A stretch of 47,822 bases of DNA. Origin: Candidatus Hydrogenedentota bacterium. GTDB taxonomy: Bacteria > Hydrogenedentota > Hydrogenedentia > Hydrogenedentales > CAITNO01. The notes under the pieces were generated by a model that had not been told where the DNA came from, searched no databases, and was given only the letters and a program-made list of their open reading frames with translations. The stretch covers positions 1-47,822 of the forward strand of contig CAIUWO010000207.1 of NCBI GenBank assembly GCA_903902895.1. The letters run 5' to 3'. The position numbers and the translations under genes were made by a program. Numbering within the stretch: position 1 is the stretch's first letter; every line of letters begins with the position of its first letter. Positions 46,959-47,822 of this stretch are shown here, piece after piece.

Positions 46959-47822
46959 CCGGGTTTCCATCGTGCTGCGCACCGCCTCCTATGCCGTGGT
47001 TCTGCTGGGCTTTCTGGCCCTGGCCAGCGTGCGCGAATACGGCGCGGTCATGGTACTTCCCCCGCTGGCGTTTATGGTTCTTGCCGGTCTGGGCGAGCGG
47101 CTTGAGCGCGACCGCCCCTCCTTTCAAACCCTGAAACGGGCGCTTTGCATCACCTATGGCTGCTTCATTCCGCTGAGCCTGTTCGCGCTCGGCCTCATGC
47201 AGGCCGTGGTCGCGCTGATCATCTTCATCCAGGGCTGGCTCATGATTGGCGGAAAGAACGGCAAGGTCTGGTACCAGATATACCTCATGTCCTTCTTCCT
47301 GCTGCTCGCCGCCGTGGTGCAGAAACCGGAACCCGGCATTGCCCTTGTGCTGGCGGGGTTCATCATCGCCGTTATCTGGGCCTTTGTCGCGCTGCGCATA
47401 CAGGTGGAGCGGGGCCGCATGGACCGCGTGCGGCCCGCGCGCGTGGCCGACCTTTCGGGGGCGCTGCGGCCCGGCGGGGCGCGTTCGGGCAGCGTGTTCG
47501 ACGCCGGCCTTTTCGGGGCGCTTGTCCTGCTGTCCGCAGTGGCCGTGGTGATGACCATTGGCCTGTTCCTCGCCACACCGCGCATCGAGGCGGGTCTTTT
47601 CGGCAGGGAGGACCCGGAGCGCTCCGTCACCGGGTTGAGCGAAACCGTGCGTCTTGCCGGGGGCATGAGCATCTACCAGGACCAGCGGGCCGTGATGCGG
47701 GTCGAATTTCCGGACGAGTCGGACGGCATTTATGCGCCGGCAGACCAGCTCTACTGGCGGGTGACCACACTGTCCCGGTTCTCGGGCTCAGAATGGTCCC
47801 GCCTCGGCCTTCAGGACCATCA
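46951..47822 (+). CDS. TgpA/DUF3488-like transglutaminase-family membrane protein (N-terminal part, truncated by window end)
   Basis: ATG at 46951 overlaps the DUF58 stop. Frame open to the window end: MPDRVSIVLRTASYAVVLLGFLALASVREYG...GMSIYQDQRAVMRVEFPDESDGIYAPADQLYWRVTTLSRFSGSEW. Absent from the ORF track because it has no stop inside the window. Confidence 0.85.
   Translation, partial: MPDRVSIVLRTASYAVVLLGFLALASVREYGAVMVLPPLAFMVLAGLGERLERDRPSFQTLKRALCITYGCFIPLSLFALGLMQAVVALIIFIQGWLMIGGKNGKVWYQIYLMSFFLLLAAVVQKPEPGIALVLAGFIIAVIWAFVALRIQVERGRMDRVRPARVADLSGALRPGGARSGSVFDAGLFGALVLLSAVAVVMTIGLFLATPRIEAGLFGREDPERSVTGLSETVRLAGGMSIYQDQRAVMRVEFPDESDGIYAPADQLYWRVTTLSRFSGSEWSRLGLQDH

Noticed and set aside
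45831-46982. 383-aa minus-strand ORF
   Set aside because: Antisense shadow of DUF58.

Overview
The window reads as bacterial chromosome, GC-rich, possibly from a Planctomycetota/Hydrogenedentota-like lineage (inferred from protein style only). From left to right it contains: (1) the 3' end of a secreted adhesin-like CDS and a BACON-repeat/VWA lipoprotein; (2) a GH38 alpha-mannosidase divergent from a sugar-isomerase/DUF1080 fusion protein; (3) a zinc-ribbon protein with a hyper-acidic tail, and a convergent secreted protein; (4) a complete pilMNOPQ-like operon ending in a strong terminator; (5) a MoxR AAA+ ATPase; (6) about 26 kb of accessory DNA (19571-45875); and (7) a DUF58 protein and a TgpA/DUF3488-like transglutaminase, truncated by the window end. 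MoxR, DUF58 and TgpA are usually contiguous, so the 26 kb block looks like an island splitting that operon. The block holds a DUF6788-like ORF behind a large perfect hairpin, a single 5348-aa secreted mosaic ORF, a secreted RHS protein with an AHH-type nuclease tip, an Imm11/DUF1629-like immunity gene, an orphan RHS fragment, and a secreted Pro-rich protein. The mosaic ORF combines LRR blocks, InlB-like repeats, PKD domains and four tandem beta-helix modules, with a clostripain-like C11 protease domain nested inside the first beta-helix. The strongest second-look candidates are the nested protease in the giant beta-helix protein, its tight linkage to the RHS toxin cassette, and the operon-splitting architecture. 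All family calls come from reading the sequence; no database search was run.
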